DNA of 64,000 nucleotides. Source: Notamacropus eugenii. Its lineage: Eukaryota; Chordata; Mammalia; Diprotodontia; Macropodidae. Positions 1 through 11,659 of this stretch are shown here, piece by piece. The notes beneath the pieces were generated by a model, which made no database searches, was not told the origin of the DNA, and saw only the letters and a list, made by a program, of their open reading frames with translations. The DNA lies in NCBI RefSeq assembly GCF_028372415.1, contig NC_092875.1, positions 57,710,919 through 57,774,918 of the forward strand. Reading direction: 5' to 3'. Position 1 is the stretch's first letter. The number at the start of each line of letters is the position of its first letter. Position numbers and translations under genes: made by a program.

Positions 1-729
1 CTTAACCTCAGAGAGGTTAACAGTCCTTCTCCAACCTAATTGTCCTCTTTTGCACACTCCTGTGTTTATCACAGCCTTCCTAAACTGTGACTCTTAGAAA
101 GGAATATAAACTCAATATGGGAACTGACTGTAATACTATTACTATTACTGACTGTATTTACTATGCCTACTGTCACCTTTCTGTCCTTGGATCATATGCC
201 TGTCTTCATGAAGTTTAAGATTGTCTCAGTTTTTCTGGATACCGCATCACATTGTTGGCATACTGAATCTATTTGATAGATATGCTGTTTGATAGGTAGG
301 CAGGAGTTGATGGGGCTCCTTGGGAGGTTATATGAGTGTTAATATATTGGAAAATCTCTAGATAGCTAAAAGTTATTTCCTGAATTAAAGAGGTGTCTCC
401 CGTCCCTCTTTGCCCCAGCTACCTGTAGCCTTGGGCCTTGGATGTCCTGCCCACAATGGGCTCCAAGGAGAGTTCAAGGATGGGACTGAGGGAGGAAGAA
501 GGGAAAAATGCTCAAAGTTGGGACATCAGGATTTAGTGAGTTTGAGAGGCTAAGGGATAAGGTTTGGGCATAAGGAACTTGGGGGCTGAGGAATGGTTTA
601 TACTTTGGAAAAAGGGATCCTGTCTTTGTTTGAGGCGACACAAGATGCTAGTCTCCCTCTATAATAAAACACTGGAAAAGCATTACCAGGGATCTGCTGG
701 TAAATGTTAAGCAACAAACCCTCTGATTC
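1..729. other. Intergenic, nothing recognised
   Basis: AT-rich sequence with stops in all frames. No repeat family or exon could be recognised by eye. Confidence 0.5.
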
Positions 730-915
730 ATTCATTTTTTTCAGAAATTATTTAAGTATTATTTTGGTAAAAAGTATCTTATTTTTTCCATTTACATGTA
801 AAGATAAGTTTCATTTTTATAAGATTTTGAGTTTCAAATTTTTCTTTCTTTCTCCCTCACATTCTCCCTGCCCAAGATGAAAAGCAATGGGATATAGGTT
901 ATACATGTGAACATT
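730..915 (-). mobile_element. L1-type LINE 3' end fragment
   Basis: The antisense of the marsupial L1 3' UTR pattern: ttccatttacatgtaaagataa near the start and tgggatataggttatacatgtg at the end. The same block recurs at 13,920 and 58,300. Confidence 0.55.
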
Positions 916-1184
916 AGCTCTCTGACTCATTTAAAGTTTAATCTGCATTATTAATGTTGTCTCTATCACTTTTTTAAGTCTAGTTCATCGATAGAACTAT
1001 AATGGTCACAACAAAATTTAACAATCACTCTGCAGTAGAACCTGGCTTCAGCCCACTCCTGATTGGCATTATAAATCACAAGGAGCCTGTCATAGGTTCA
1101 GACCATCCAAAGGCCTGAGAAGAAACAAAACCCCTGGTATATGGGAGTAGCTCCTACTCCTTAGTGGTCTTGAACCTTCTCCTC

Positions 1185-1345
1185 TAAGATTATAATTCTC
1201 CTCCGTGTTGTATTTGTTTATCTCCCCTATTAGTATGTAAATTCCTTGAGGGCGTCTTCTTGCCTTTCTTTAAATCCCTAGAATTTAGCATAATGCTTGG
1301 CACATAGTAAGTAGTTAATATATATTTTTTGACTGATTGATTGGT
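1185..1345 (+). mobile_element. L2-type LINE 3' tail
   Basis: Shows the L2 3'-end signature: aaattccttgagggcg, then gcttggcacatagtaagtag, then a tgattgattgg-like tail. Confidence 0.6.
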
Positions 1346-1384
1346 CTCCCTGCTCAGTCGCTCCTTTTGCCTATCCATTTCCCA

Positions 1385-1895
1385 TACAGTTGCTAGATGG
1401 TCTAACCATGTTACCTATCTGCTCATAAACCTCTGTCACTTCCTATGAAAAAATGCAGCCCTCAGTCTGTCATTCAAGGTCCTCTATGATCTGGATCCAT
1501 CATACTTCTACTTCCTGGTTTCCTATCATTTTGCTTTAAGAACTTAAATGTTCCAGCACAGCTAAACTACTAATGATTTCTTGAACTTGACGTCAGATAT
1601 CTTACCTCCTTGCATTTACACAAGTTGTTCTGCATTCCTGGAATGATCTACCTCTTCACCTCTCCATCTTAGAATCCATTTCTCCCTTCCATATTCAACT
1701 CAAGTGGTACTTCCTCCATGAAGCCTTTTCTGATTCCTTTGGTTTTAGGTCCTTTCTCTTTTCAGAACTTCCTAGAGTATTTTACTTGAGTTCTCCCTTA
1801 CTAACTTAACTCCCTTCCTTGGATTATACCTATCCATGAACATGTCTTATCCCTACCCCATCCCTAGTAGAAAGTGAGCTCCTTGAAGACTTGAT
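1385..1895 (+). mobile_element. L2 LINE fragment
   Basis: Follows the L2 3' coding/UTR consensus: ccatgttacctatctgctcat, aaggtcctctatgatctgg, ctgcattcctggaatg, cttcctccatgaagcc and aagtgagctccttgaag, in order. Confidence 0.65.
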
Positions 1896-2355
1896 ATAAG
1901 AAATAACATCCCAAGAATTAGATCTATTCAAAGGGTGGAATGGGTTCCCTCAGGAGATGGTGATTTTTCCATTCATTGAAAAAAAATAACATCTATATGA
2001 TTTTATTAGTGGAAATGACATTAAAGAAGAGGTATTACCATTTACTTTGCTCCTATGCCCTAAGTACCAAGGAACCTCTTTATCTGACTTGCAGCTGTAA
2101 GGTTGCATGTATATTGTCTTGCCCTTTAGAATGTGAGCTCCTTGAAAGGGACTGTCTTACTTTTCTATTTGTATACCAAATGCTTAGCACAGTGCTTTGC
2201 ATATAGTAAGTACGTAATAAATGCTTGATTCATTCATTCATTCAAGACTGGACGACTACTGGGGATTTTGTAGAAAAGTTGCTTGGTCAAGTGCAAAGTG
2301 GACTTCATGGCCTTTTAGGTCTCTTCAAACACTAAGATTTTATGATTTTATGGAG
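1896..2355 (+). mobile_element. L3/CR1 3' end interrupted by an L2-type tail
   Basis: An L3/CR1-like 3' end (gggttccctcaggagatgg near the start; ggccttttaggtctcttcaaac and gattttatgattttatgg at the end) is split by about 150 bp with an L2 tail (agaatgtgagctccttgaaa to aaatgcttgattcattcattc). Confidence 0.5.
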
Positions 2356-2454
2356 ATAACACTTATGATGAATATTACAACTGTTCCCTGAGTAAGCACC
2401 TTGTAGCAATTTAGACTTAGACCTCGGCTATCTCCTCATATCTCAAGGTCAATT

Positions 2455-2975
2455 CTTTTTTCTTTTTTTTTTAAGATAACAACGCACTTTATTTTTTAAT
2501 TTGTATTTATTTACATTTCAATTTTTTTCTTTATTCCCATGTTTGTATTTCAAAATACCTATTCTGCTTTAGGTCTTTTTCCATCAAAAATGTTTGAAAG
2601 TCCATTCTTTCATTGAAGATCCATTTATTTTCCTTACTGGATTACACTCATTTTTTTTTGTCTAAATATTTCTTGGTTATAGACCTTTGTCTGTAACCTT
2701 TTGAAAGATCTCATTCCACTTTCCTTTTTAAATTTTGTTTTATTTATTTAATTTTTAATTTATGGAATAAAGCAAGAATTTCTATAACCTAGTATAATAA
2801 AAGAGGATTGCACATGAAACAGCAAATCTACTGTATGCCACTTGTTATTCCTTTTAAATACATAATAAAGATATCATATAAATATCTTTGTTTTCTTTAC
2901 TTACTCCCCACCCCAGATGGTTACCATTGGACACAAATATATAAACATATATAGATACATATATATGTATATATG
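2455..2975 (-). mobile_element. L1/HAL1-type LINE 3' fragment
   Basis: Antisense L1-type sequence. The block with tttatggaataaagcaagaattt and gcacatgaaaca recurs at 51,405-51,475, and the cttttccatcaaaaatgtttgaaag block matches the element at 14,730. Confidence 0.45.
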
Positions 2976-3539
2976 TACATGTGTGTAAAATCATTCTACA
3001 TATACTTCTATTTATTAGTTCTCTCTTTGGATGCAGATAGCATCTTCCTTCATATACTCTTTGTAGTTAATTTGAGTATTTATAATGGTAATTTTATTTT
3101 GTTTATATTAGTCACTGTTTACACAGCCTGTTGTAACCACACTTTGAAATCAATAGCCCTGCCCAGGTTGCCCTTACACCTTGAGGACTAAAGGGAAGTT
3201 TAAACCAAAACACTTTCCATCCTTCCACCAATAGACTCTATAGTCACAAGGAGGACTCTGCCCTGTACTTTGGGATAGCTTTATGGCTTGCCTCCCTTCC
3301 CCTATCACACTTTATTGCTGGAAGGAATCTTTGAATCCTCTCTGCCTCAGAGCCAGATTTCTATTCTGCTACCCAATATTACACTCTGCAGCAAGATTGT
3401 TCTGTGTTCTAATTCTACAACAGAAACTTCTCCCTTTGAAAGAAAAGACATATAATGGTTTGGAGAACCGATTTCATGCACCCACATTCATTTGCATTTG
3501 CATGGGGTTACCCTCATGTGAAGGAACTTTTTGAATATC

Positions 3540-3735
3540 ATGACTTGATGCTTATGAAAGCCTCAGGAGGTACCACCCTTTCAAATACTGCCTCCCTCAC
3601 TGACTTCCTGGGTAATCCTAGGCAAGTCACTTAAGTTCTCTGTACTCCAGTTTCTTCATCTATAAAATGAAGGTGCTGTATTCAGTGACCTCTAAGTAAC
3701 CTTTCAATTCTAAATCCATGATCCTATGAACATGT
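3540..3735 (+). mobile_element. MIR-type SINE
   Basis: MIR core and 3' half: cctaggcaagtcacttaag, ctccagtttcttcatctataaaatg. Confidence 0.6.
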
Positions 3736-4024
3736 ATAAAGAAACTACCAAGCAACTTCAAAGAAAAAATAAGTAATTTTGATATGAAATGAAAAAAGAT
3801 TTTGCACAAACAAAATTAATGCATAATTAAAATGGAATTGGGAAATAGCTAACTAAATAAAATTACCAGAAAAACCATAGATAGTGTTTATATGTATTTT
3901 TAAAAAATCAATATGCAGCCTGCAGGGATCCTTATTTATGATTTAGTGGCCTCATTTCTGTTTGAGTTTGACCCCAATGATGAAGCAGAGCATGAGGATC
4001 ATCTATTCAATTTTGACTAGTCTT

Positions 4025-4431
4025 AAAATCAGTCCCATCATTCTGGAAAACAATTAGGTACTATGCAAATAAAGTGACTAAGATGTCCATAACATTGACA
4101 GATTTTACTTCTATGCATATACCTCCAAGGGAGTCACTGACAAAAAGAAAGTTTCCATCTATACTAAGATATTTATAGTAGCTCTTATTGTGTTAGCAAA
4201 AAACTGGAAGCAAAGTAGATAGAGGTCCATCGTTTGGGCAATGGTAAAATAAAGAGTGGTATATGAATACAGTGGAATATTACTCTGCCATAAGACACAC
4301 GAAAGGTAATGAATACAGAGAAGAATTTATGACTAACATGAACTGATGCAAAATGATATAAAGAAGAAAGAAACAGATCAAGAGAAAGAAAAACTAAAAT
4401 TAAATTAAAATTAAAAATTAAAAAGAGTATG
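4025..4431 (+). mobile_element. L1-type LINE 3' fragment
   Basis: Contains the L1 3' landmarks tatttatagtagctctt, gcaaaaaactggaagcaaag, gtggaatattactctgccata and aactgatgcaaaatga. Confidence 0.55.
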
Positions 4432-4806
4432 CTTTGATTGGCTTTTAGACGTCATCAGTTTTTTCTCTGGATGTGAATAGCATTTTTTGTCATGAGTCCT
4501 TTGGAATTGTCTTGCACCACTCTATTATTGAGAATAGCTAAGTCATTTATGGTTGATCACCATATAATATTGCTATTACTATGTTCAATGTTCTTTTGAT
4601 TCTGCTCATTTCAGTTGGCATCAGTTCACATAAGTCTTTCCAGGTTTTTATGAAATTAGCCTGCTTGTCATTTCTTATACCACAAAAATATTCCATTACT
4701 ATCATGTACCACAATTTGTTCAGCCATTCCCCAGTTCATGGGAATTCCTTCAATTTCCAATTCTTCACTACCACAAAAGAGCTGAAAAGCAGCAATCTTT
4801 AAAGCC
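4432..4806 (-). mobile_element. L1-type LINE 3' fragment, inverted to the next
   Basis: Antisense copy of the same L1 3' segment: tcagttttttctctggatgtg, gtctttccaggttttta, ttgttcagccattccccag. It lies head to head with 4,815-5,562, giving a local inverted pair. Confidence 0.6.
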
Positions 4807-4814
4807 AACATGAT

Positions 4815-5562
4815 TTCATTAAGAATAGATCATGCATACCCTTTGACCAGCAATATTACTTCTAAGGCTGTATCTTAAAGAGATCATAAAAATGGGAAAA
4901 GGTCCCACATATACAAAAATATTTATAGCAGCTCTTTTTGTGGTGGCCAAGAAATTGGAATGGAATTTCAATGGAAATTTGAATGAAATCCTCCAAGGGA
5001 AATTGAGGGAATGTTCATTAATTGGGGAATGGCTGAACAAGTTGTGGTATATAAATGTAATAGAATACTACTGTGCTATAAGAAATGATGAACAGTCATA
5101 CTTCAGAAAAACCTAGAAAGACTTGGAAGAACTGATGCCGAGTGAAATGAGCAGAACCAGGAAAGCATTATACACAGTAGTGGCCACAGTGTGCGAGGAC
5201 TGTTTCTGATAGACTAAGCCCTTCACAGCAATTCAAGGACCTAAGACATTTCCAAAGGACTCTTGAGGCAAAATGCCATCCACATACAGAGAAAGAACTA
5301 TGGAATCAGAATGCAGAATGAAGCAGACTATTTTCTCTTATGTTACGTTTTTCTCATGATTTCTCCCATTTGTTTTAATTCTATTATGCAACATAACTAA
5401 TGTGAAAATATGTTTCACATGAGTATATGTGTAGAACCCATATAAGATTGGAAGCTGTCTCAGGGAGGGAGAAGAAGGGCAGGGGGAGAAAATTTAAGAC
5501 TTATGGAAGTGATTGTTGAAAACTGAAAACAAATAAATTAATTCCCCCTTCCCCCAAAAAAG
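4815..5562 (+). mobile_element. L1-type LINE 3' end with terminal A-rich tail
   Basis: From accctttgaccagcaatatta through attggggaatggctgaacaag, gaatactactgtgctata and gatgccgagtgaaatgagcag to the 3' UTR ending aaataaattaattcccc. This is the end of L1 ORF2 plus 3' UTR in marsupial form. Confidence 0.65.
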
Positions 5563-5564
5563 AA

Positions 5565-5990
5565 TAGATCATGCCAGATTATCATCATTTTCATTTGTTA
5601 CAGAATAATCTGAATGGCAAGTCAGAAGAATGCTGTAGACATGGTAGAACTGGATTTTAGCAAAGCATTTGGCAGAGTATCTCACACCATTTTTGCGTAA
5701 GATGTAGAGCTATTGGTGAGAAAGCAGTTAGGTTGATTCCAAACTGGTTGAATGATTTGATCTGAAGAGTAGTTGTTAAGAGTTCAATGGAAATCTAGAA
5801 GGATAGGTCTATGGAAGTATCCAGAGATCTGTCCTTTGTCCTTTTCTGATCCAAGCCAGTTTTATGACTGACTGGGACAGAAGACACATGCCTGTCCTTT
5901 GTTAAGGAGTACCTTGGGAAGAGCAGTTGTCCAAGACAGAACTTGTGGAGTAAACTCCGCCTGAGATGCCCTTGCACTGAAGACTCTAAA
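5565..5990 (+). mobile_element. L3/CR1-type LINE ORF2 fragment
   Basis: Translation around 5,650 gives LDFSKAFGRVSH, the CR1/L3 reverse transcriptase motif (DFSKAFDxVxH). About 170 nt later QRSVLCPFL resembles QGSVLGPLLF. Frameshifted and stop-filled. Confidence 0.55.
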
Positions 5991-7734
5991 TGATTTCAGG
6001 GATTTACATATCTCTTTGGCACTAATGGTTGCTGATTCATGTATTTCAGTTTTTCTTTTTTAAGAATAAAACTTTCCTTTGATTAAAATTAAAAAGGAAT
6101 AATGACCATCAGTAATAAATTTTTGTGGCCTGGTAAATACTTGCACAGACAATGAATGGTAAATATTACCCCAGACACCTGGGTACAGATGAGGAGGGAT
6201 GGGAGAAAACGTACAAGAGAAGGCAGAGAATAAAGAATTGGGATCTGGGGGTGAGTCAATGATTAAAGAAGTATAATAGATTTGGAGACTGACAAGCACC
6301 AGTTTCTTCCTTTTTCTTCGTATAATCCCTCCTTGAATCTCAAAGCCTCCCCTTTGGACTAATTTGACATTATTATCAGGGCTGTGATTCCTGCCTCCCC
6401 TTTATGACACTGTTCCTTCTTTCTGACTGCCAGTTGGGTTTCTAGTTGGCAATCCCCAGGGCCCCAGTCTGACCTGTCTCCATCTCTTTCTCTCTTGGAT
6501 GGACTCTGTACCCAGCTCACAATGAAGCCTGTTTATACTGAGAATTCCCTGTGCTCAGATTTTCCCCAACCTCCATTCTCCCTGCAACTGTATCCCCTGG
6601 TTCTCCCCACTCCCATTTTTCTAGTGCCTCTCAAGTTCCCCCAACTTTTACTCTCTCCTCTGCCTCAGTTCCTCTAAGCTTCCTGTATCTACCCCCATCC
6701 TTAATCCCTTTCTCATCTTGTCCCCTACATATTAGAGAGACTCCCTGTCCAATCCCATTCTTTCATCTCAGTCTTTTCTTTTTAGACAATACCTTGTGTC
6801 TCTGAGTCTCTGTCTTTCTCAGTCTCAGAGGAAGGTAGCACTGGGAGTTCAAGGTCACACTTCAGCTGCTCTCTTAGGAATCTACTCGCTCCTCATTGCC
6901 TTTTAAAGTCAGAGAGAAGGCTCTACTGTTCTTTTATACCTCATCCAGACTCCACCTTCACAGGAAAAAGACCAAGGTAGGGCCACAGGGAAGCAGCAGA
7001 ACCTGGGTGGAGGCTGGCAGAGGAGAGGGAGGTGACTGGATGCAGGGGCCAAAAAAGATCAAGTCTATTTGATGAAATCAAGGGTTGGGCATCATTAGGT
7101 GAAAGGGTAAGAGAGAAAGGAGCCCAGGTTTCTAAATTAATTCCCTCCACTAACTTCTAGGCCTCCCTCCCAGCTCTTCTTCTCTTTTCTCCCGCTCTGT
7201 CTTGTGCCAGCTGAGTGGGTGAAGAGGAAAGCCCTCCAGGCACCGTCCCTAACTTACTTGCCTCAGCCTTAGCCTTCTTCCTATCTCCTTTGCTGTCTCC
7301 CACCACTCACCAGGGGCTGTTTTTTCCAGTTCTCCACTAAGCATTGCTCTCATGCTCCCTGCTTTTTATTGACTCTGGAAATGGGCTAATATCTAGTAAC
7401 CATGTACACAAGGAGGACAATGGTTCCAGATCTTGTATTTACCTCCACTATTCACTGGGAGGGGTGCTTCTTTTGTGGAGCAGAAACTACAATCTTTTCT
7501 GTCTGTTCTTCAGTTTTTTCTTAAAATCTTATTTTGGGACCTACAGGAACTGCAATTTTACACAGTAGCAGCCATATTGTATGATCATCAACTGGTAATG
7601 ACTTAGGTGTTCTCAGCAATGCAATGATCCAAGACAGTCCTATAGGCCTCATCATAGAAAATGCTATCTGTCTCCAGAGAATGAATTGATATTTTCTGAA
7701 TACAGACTGAATCATACTCTTTTTCTTTCTTTTC
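5991..7734. other. Intergenic, nothing recognised
   Basis: Pyrimidine-rich stretches around 6,550-6,830. No exon-like frame with splice sites and no repeat family identified by eye. Confidence 0.4.
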
Positions 7735-7945
7735 TTTTTTTTGTAGTGTTCTTGAACAAAATGACTAATTAAGAAATGTTTGCCATGTTTGCGCATATGT
7801 AACCTATGTCTAATTGCTTATTTCTCAGAGAGAGTGGTAGGGAGGGAGGGATAGAATTTGGAACTCAAAACTTAAAAAAACAATGAATATTAAAATAGTT
7901 TTTACATGTACTTGGGAAAAAGAAAATATTGTTTAAGAAAACATT
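7735..7945 (+). mobile_element. L1-type LINE 3' UTR end
   Basis: Matches the sense form of the L1 3' end: tatgtaacctatgtctaattgc, gtagggagggagggatagaatt, ttggaactcaaaactta, ttttacatgtacttgggaaa. Confidence 0.6.
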
Positions 7946-7959
7946 CCTTGTTGCCTCAG

Positions 7960-8095
7960 TTTGAGTGAATGAATGAAGAAACATTTATTATGTGCTTCCT
8001 ATATGTCAGGCAAAATTCTGAAGATAAAAATATAAAATTTCAGAGTCCTTGCTCTTCCAGAGCTTACATTTTGGTAAAGGAAGACAACACAGTGG
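7960..8095 (-). mobile_element. L2-type LINE 3' tail
   Basis: The reverse complement of the L2 tail: gaatgaatgaagaaacattta, cttcctatatgtcaggca, agagcttacatttt. Confidence 0.55.
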
Positions 8096-8474
8096 TGGTT
8101 GAGTGCCTTTTTGGTCAGGGTAATGACAACTGATCCATTGGGCAACCAAATGAGGCTCCCTTCCTGGAAAAAATGGGAGTGTTGACTGTATTGTCAGAGC
8201 AAGAGGAGGAAAGCAAGGTGAAAGGAAAGAGCAAGCAGAATGATGGCAGAGCAGATGACAAGATGGTCAAGTGGATAGTGGGATGGTTTATGAAGCATGG
8301 TCTAGGAGCCAGTTAAAGAGAATGGACTAAGCTCATCGCTGCTCATCTCATCATCCAACAAGACTGCTCAGCCCCAGGTCACCAATTCCAAAGTTGAATG
8401 TGTTAATGTCCCCAGCAATGGGCTTGGGCCTCTAGATGTCTGGTGTAGGGGATGCTGGTCAAAGTGGGGAGATG

Positions 8475-8745
8475 TGGTGCAACAGTAGCAGAGCATATGG
8501 CTGTGTTCAGAACCTTGAAGTGTTCAATTCTCCATCTAAGTTCAAATCTAGCCTCAGCCATTTACTAGTTATGTGACCCTGCACAAGTCATTTAGCCTCT
8601 TTGCTTCAGTTACGTCAACTGTAAAATGGGGATAATAATAGCAACTCCCTCACAGGGTTGTTGTGAGGATCAAATGAAATAATATTTGTAAGGTGTTCAG
8701 CACAGTAACTGACCCATAGTAGGTATTTAATAAAATTCTTGTTCC
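8475..8745 (+). mobile_element. MIR-type SINE
   Basis: Full-length MIR-like unit: tctagcctcagccatttac, gttatgtgaccctgcaca, aatggggataataatagc, ggttgttgtgaggatcaaatg. It ends in an L2-like tail with agtaactgacccatagtagg. Confidence 0.7.
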
Positions 8746-9446
8746 TTTATCCACTTCCAAAATTTACTTGAAGCTTTTTCCTTGTAGGGAAGGCAAAAGT
8801 GATCCTCAAATTCTCATTGTCAGTTAATAGCTAGGAAGTTCTTTTTAGTCAGGATATATGCCAGAGAGTACAAAGGCCTGGGCTGAAATAATCTCTCCTT
8901 TGAATTCTTCTTAGAGATCATGTTAATTGATTCTTGTGTTTTATTATCTGCTAAACTCTGAACTTTGTCTGAACTTTCCTTTAATCTCTCCCAGTCCAAC
9001 TCTCACCTACTACTGTTATTAGGGTTTTAAAAAGCCATAAAGTAGAAGGGGAAATAATATTTCTCTTACTTGTAATTATAGAATAGGATTAGAACCATTC
9101 ATGGAACTGTGTGATTTGGAAGTCATTCTAATTTTCTAAAACTAGAATAACTTCTGAATCACACAGCCAATAAGATGGAGGCATTATTTTCTTTGATCTT
9201 TACAACCTCTCAGACCTCTCCAAAAAAGAAGTGATGTGCTAGAGATAAAATAATTTAATTTCTCCCTATTGTCTAGTTCATCAAGAACACAAAGATGGTT
9301 AAAAATTCTATGAACTAATGGCATTCTCATGCTCACTCCATACCTCTTCCCACATTGCCCATTAGCTTCTGCAGAGAGGTTACACTAGCTCATCTTATCT
9401 GTTAGTTGTCCACAAAACTAAACATCACACCCTATCCCCCTTGTAC

Positions 9447-9575
9447 TATTCAATTCTCCCTATGAATTCAAATCTAGCCTTAGCCATTTACTAGTTATGT
9501 GACCCTGGGCAAGTCATTTAGCCTCTTTGCTTCAGTTACCTCAACTGTAAAATGGTGATAATAATAGCTCTTCTA
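9447..9575 (+). mobile_element. MIR-type SINE, truncated
   Basis: About 120 bp nearly matching 8,520-8,645 (ttcaattctcc, ctagttatgtgaccctg, cctctttgcttcagttac), cut off after aataatagct. Confidence 0.65.
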
Positions 9576-10084
9576 GTGCCATGGAGATCCAAACTCCAAA
9601 CTGCAGAAAATTTGCTGAGAACTTCATAGAAGTTGGAAGTATTCTGTGTTGTAACAGTTTCCTGCATGAGAGTAGAAGAACAGAGGGAGCAGGGCAGGCA
9701 CTTGTAACTCTAAATCTTCACTGTCATCTCTTCTCCATGCTTTGGAAGTCCAAGGTCCAAATGGCAGAAATTTGCCCAGGTTCTCACAGTCATAGTGTGG
9801 CAGTGCTCTATATTACTGGGCCAGAGACCTGGAACAGGGTAGGATACTATGGATTTGTGGATATGTGTATGGTTGTGTGGCACTCCATTATAAGACCAAG
9901 GAAAAGAGCACATCACTCAAGTGGGCTGGTTCTCTCTCTCCAAAAGTCACTTATTTGTGGAAGAGACCTAAACTAGTGAATTATTTCTTAGCATGGGAGG
10001 AGACTAGGAGTTTTGAGATCTAGTCTCACAGACACCATCAGAAGGAAGGGAGTCAGAAAGTGAGCAATAGAGGTAAATAAAGAA

Positions 10085-11010
10085 ACAAAAAAGTGAAATT
10101 ACCTGAAGCCTCAGGAGAAAGAAAAATCAAAGAACTTGAACATGCACAATTATACCAACAAGGAACATATCAACAGCAGAGGGAAACATGGTCTTCAGAC
10201 TTAGGAAATGAGTTCAGGAATCTGCAAATAAATACTACAGAACAAAGGAAAGTGATTGAAAGCCTGATGCTGCAGATTTGGGGGAAAGCTTGGAATGACA
10301 ACGTATGGTTCTTGAATGTTTTACAAGAGAAATGAGAATTTATGGCCTGTCCAGAAGAAATAATGGACAGAATAGAAAAATCTGAATCTGTGGTAGAGAC
10401 ACCAAAGAAACAAAAAAGGAGACAATTGATTGGGAATGTGAATACACAGAAGTAAAAGACAATCTGGAAGAAGAAAAGCAAAAGTAAAACTAAACAAAAC
10501 AATAACATTAAAAGAAAACATGTTCTTCATATAAGCAAAACATATAAAACAGGATGAATCAAAAAAACCTACCTGTCTGTGACATGTGAACATAGTGTAA
10601 GAAATAATACAATAAAACTACCCAGAACTTCTAAACACAAAAAACAAAGTACCAGTACAAAGCAGTACCATACACTGCTTCCAGAAAAAATCAAAAACAA
10701 TTTGAATTGGTTAAATTGAACAATTTCATTCAGAAACAGCAAATTATGCAAATGACCAAGAGGAACTTTTAAATAAAAAGGAAAAGAAATTTGAATAACA
10801 AGATTATTCTGTCCCCACTAGAAAAATGAGGAGGCAATGAAACAATGTGTTCCAAAGAGTAACAGAGCTTAAGATGTAGCCTAGGGTGACCTACCCAGAC
10901 ATTCTTAGAAAGAAAACCAGACCTGAAGATATTATTTGGTTCTTGAACACTCCAGATAACAGAAATGCAGGATGGGCAAATGAATGAAGTAGCAAAGGAA
11001 AGCAACAGCA
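10085..11010 (+). mobile_element. Possible L1/HAL1 ORF1-like region
   Basis: A purine-rich + strand with an 80-codon open frame (10,093-10,335) rich in Lys, Glu and Gln, ERKIKELEHAQLYQQGTYQQ, like the ORF1 coiled coil of L1/HAL1 elements. It then dissolves into stops. No C-terminal ORF1 domain was recognised. Confidence 0.3.
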
Positions 11011-11399
11011 ACAGTGACAGTAGAGAGATTATTCTTTTTTCATTTTTTTTAGATCATTATAAATGTAAGGATTTGTTTTTCTTTTTGTTTTGGGGGTATT
11101 GTCTATTACATCATAGCTAGATATCGTTTCATTAATTGTGTGGTTTAATGGTAATTGTAAAGACAAAGGAAACATAATAGTATAAAAAATATGGAACTCT
11201 GCAGCATTTTCTCGCTGTAGGAGTGGTAACACTAATAGTGTTTAGGCTACAAATGAGTTTGTTAACTAGAATAGAATTATCTGAAGAGATATTATTCTAA
11301 TGTACACAAGGAGACAGGAGTGAAGCCAGATGTCAAATGAAGATGATGGTGTAGAGCTGGATCTTGGGCATTATGGACTGAATCTTTTGCCTCTTACAT

Positions 11400-11655
11400 G
11401 AGGGCAGCTGTGTAGAACAGTGGATAGAGTACTGGACCTGGAGTCAGGAAGACTCATTTTCCTGAGTTCAAATCTGTCTTCAGACACTTATTAGTTGTGT
11501 AACCCTGGGAAAGTGACTTCACCCTGTTTGCCTTAGCTTCATCATCTGTAACATGAGCTGGAAAAGAAAATGGCAGACCACTCCAGTATCTTTGTCAAGA
11601 AAATCCCAGATGGGGTCATGAAGGGCTGGACATGACTGAGCAACAATTTCAAGGT
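11400..11655 (+). mobile_element. tRNA-derived SINE with BovB/RTE-like 3' tail (MAR1-type)
   Basis: Head gggcagctgtgtagaacag, tRNA-like body (gagttcaaatctgtcttcag), then cactccagtatctttgtcaag and ggggtcatgaagggctgg, ending acatgactgagcaacaa. The tail matches the BovB-like 3' end at 20,240-20,300. Confidence 0.75.
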
Positions 11656-11659
11656 GAAT

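Noticed and set aside
9581..9976. 131-codon plus-strand open frame
   Set aside because: Starts just after a truncated MIR-type SINE, has no recognisable domain, and no splice or promoter context supports it.
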